From: an uncultured Clostridia bacterium
Lineage (GTDB): Bacteria > Bacillota_A > Clostridia > TANB77 > CAG-508
Direction: 5' to 3'
DNA length: 6,049 nucleotides
Assembly (NCBI GenBank): GCA_949747745.1
Contig: CATKFT010000227.1
Span: 1-6,049 of the forward strand
Part shown: piece by piece, positions 5,667 to 6,049 of the stretch
Position numbering within the stretch: position 1 is the stretch's first letter
Layout: each line of letters begins with the position of its first letter
Position numbers and translations under genes: made by a program
The notes under the pieces: generated by a model
Database searches by the model: none
Told to the model about the DNA's origin: nothing
What the model saw: only the letters and a program-made list of their open reading frames with translations

Positions 5667-5810
5667 ATGTTAGATAAATTAAGAATTTCAAATGTTATTT
5701 ATACAAATGAGCTCACAATTGATGAACTAATTAATGATTATGCAGAATTTATTGCAACTAAATTGTTTCAAGAAAGGAGAATTTTAGATGAACAAGAAAA
5801 AGAACAATAA
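5667..5810 (+). CDS. Small acidic protein of 47 residues, function unknown
   Basis: The ATG at 5667 follows AAAGGAG (5648-5654) by 12 bases, a somewhat long spacing. A GTG at 5660 is better spaced, but its frame stops after five codons. The protein begins MLDKLRISNVIYTNELTIDE, continues with a likely helix (DYAEFIATKLFQERR) and ends in a charged tail. It has no membrane segment or signal peptide. Its last 23 bases overlap the next gene, so the two are probably translated together. I do not recognise it. Small genes of this type often lie ahead of recombinase or replication genes on mobile elements, but that is only an inference from layout. Confidence 0.55.
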   Translation: MLDKLRISNVIYTNELTIDELINDYAEFIATKLFQERRILDEQEKEQ

Positions 5811-5991
5811 TATTGATGTACAAAGAATTATTAAAGAAATAAAAGACCTTTTAAATAATGGCACTGAAATGCCCTATGTTAAAAGTTTAAATATTAATGA
5901 AAAGTACAAACAAAAAGAAATCAATAAAGTTATAAAACAAATTAAAAGACGAAAAATCAAAAATCCTATTAAAAAATTTTTCATTGGTTAG
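5788..5991 (+). CDS. Small basic protein of 67 residues, function unknown
   Basis: AGGAG (5775-5779) stands eight bases before the ATG at 5788, inside the preceding gene. The protein is rich in Lys, Asn and Ile: MNKKKNNNIDVQRIIKEIKD at the start, a short middle part (NNGTEMPYVKSLNI), then a strongly basic helix-like end (KVIKQIKRRKIKNPIKK). The charge suggests contact with nucleic acid, but no known motif is visible. It has no hydrophobic membrane segment. About 58 bases follow before the window ends, with no terminator, so transcription probably continues into the next gene. Confidence 0.6.
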   Translation: MNKKKNNNIDVQRIIKEIKDLLNNGTEMPYVKSLNINEKYKQKEINKVIKQIKRRKIKNPIKKFFIG

Positions 5992-6037
5992 ACTTTTAAA
6001 TTTTAACATTTTATAATATTTATATAAACTAAAAAAG

Positions 6038-6047
6038 AAAGGTGGTG
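6038..6047 (+). promoter_or_regulatory. Ribosome binding site of a gene starting beyond the window
   Basis: AAAGGTGGTG ends two bases before the right edge and is a good match to the end of 16S rRNA. A start codon is expected within the next ten bases or so. It indicates that the plus-strand unit has at least a third gene. Confidence 0.55.
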
Positions 6048-6049
6048 AA

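Noticed and set aside
1..6049. CRISPR array, insertion sequence or rRNA/tRNA gene
   Set aside because: I saw no regularly spaced direct repeats, no transposase motifs with terminal repeats, and no RNA gene cores anywhere on either strand.

Overview
The window is a defence-rich accessory region from a low-GC Gram-positive bacterium, most likely a Clostridia-like member of the Bacillota. The signs are very AT-rich DNA, heavy use of AGA, ATA and TTA codons, strong GGAGG-type ribosome binding sites, and promoters with TTGACA/TATAAT-like boxes, often with an extended -10. I cannot name the species.

The core is a complete DpnII-type (GATC-specific) restriction-modification operon read on the minus strand, in the classical order dpnM (adenine methylase, 5096-4158), dpnA (second methylase, 4167-3403), dpnB (DpnII endonuclease, 3392-2505). 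The first two genes overlap, the third follows after 10 bases, and a good promoter sits at 5121-5149. Downstream on the same strand, after a stem-loop, comes another small DNA amino-methyltransferase with an unusual His-Pro-Pro-Tyr catalytic motif (2439-1708). It is followed by the 5' part of an AIPR-type phage-resistance gene (1649-561) that has lost its C-terminal half. Left of this is the start of an AbiEi-type antitoxin gene (397 to beyond base 1) with its own promoter embedded in a near-perfect inverted repeat. Three kinds of anti-phage function therefore lie in a row: restriction-modification, AIPR, and AbiE toxin-antitoxin.

The right end is different. Between the restriction-modification promoter and base 5507 is a gene-free stretch with six short palindromes, ending in two tandem copies of TGTTTAAACA. 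Next come a plus-strand promoter, a strong terminator only about 20 bases into the predicted transcript, a second promoter, and two tiny overlapping plus-strand genes (5667-5810 and 5788-5991). A ribosome binding site for a third gene lies at the very edge. I do not recognise these small genes; the layout looks like the regulated leading end of a mobile element or plasmid.

The best leads are: the pairing of the HPPY methylase with a nuclease-like AIPR gene; the AIPR remnant, whose terminator lies before its stop codon; the fact that all four GATC sites in the window fall in Asp-Pro codons of methylase catalytic motifs; and the palindrome-rich control region.
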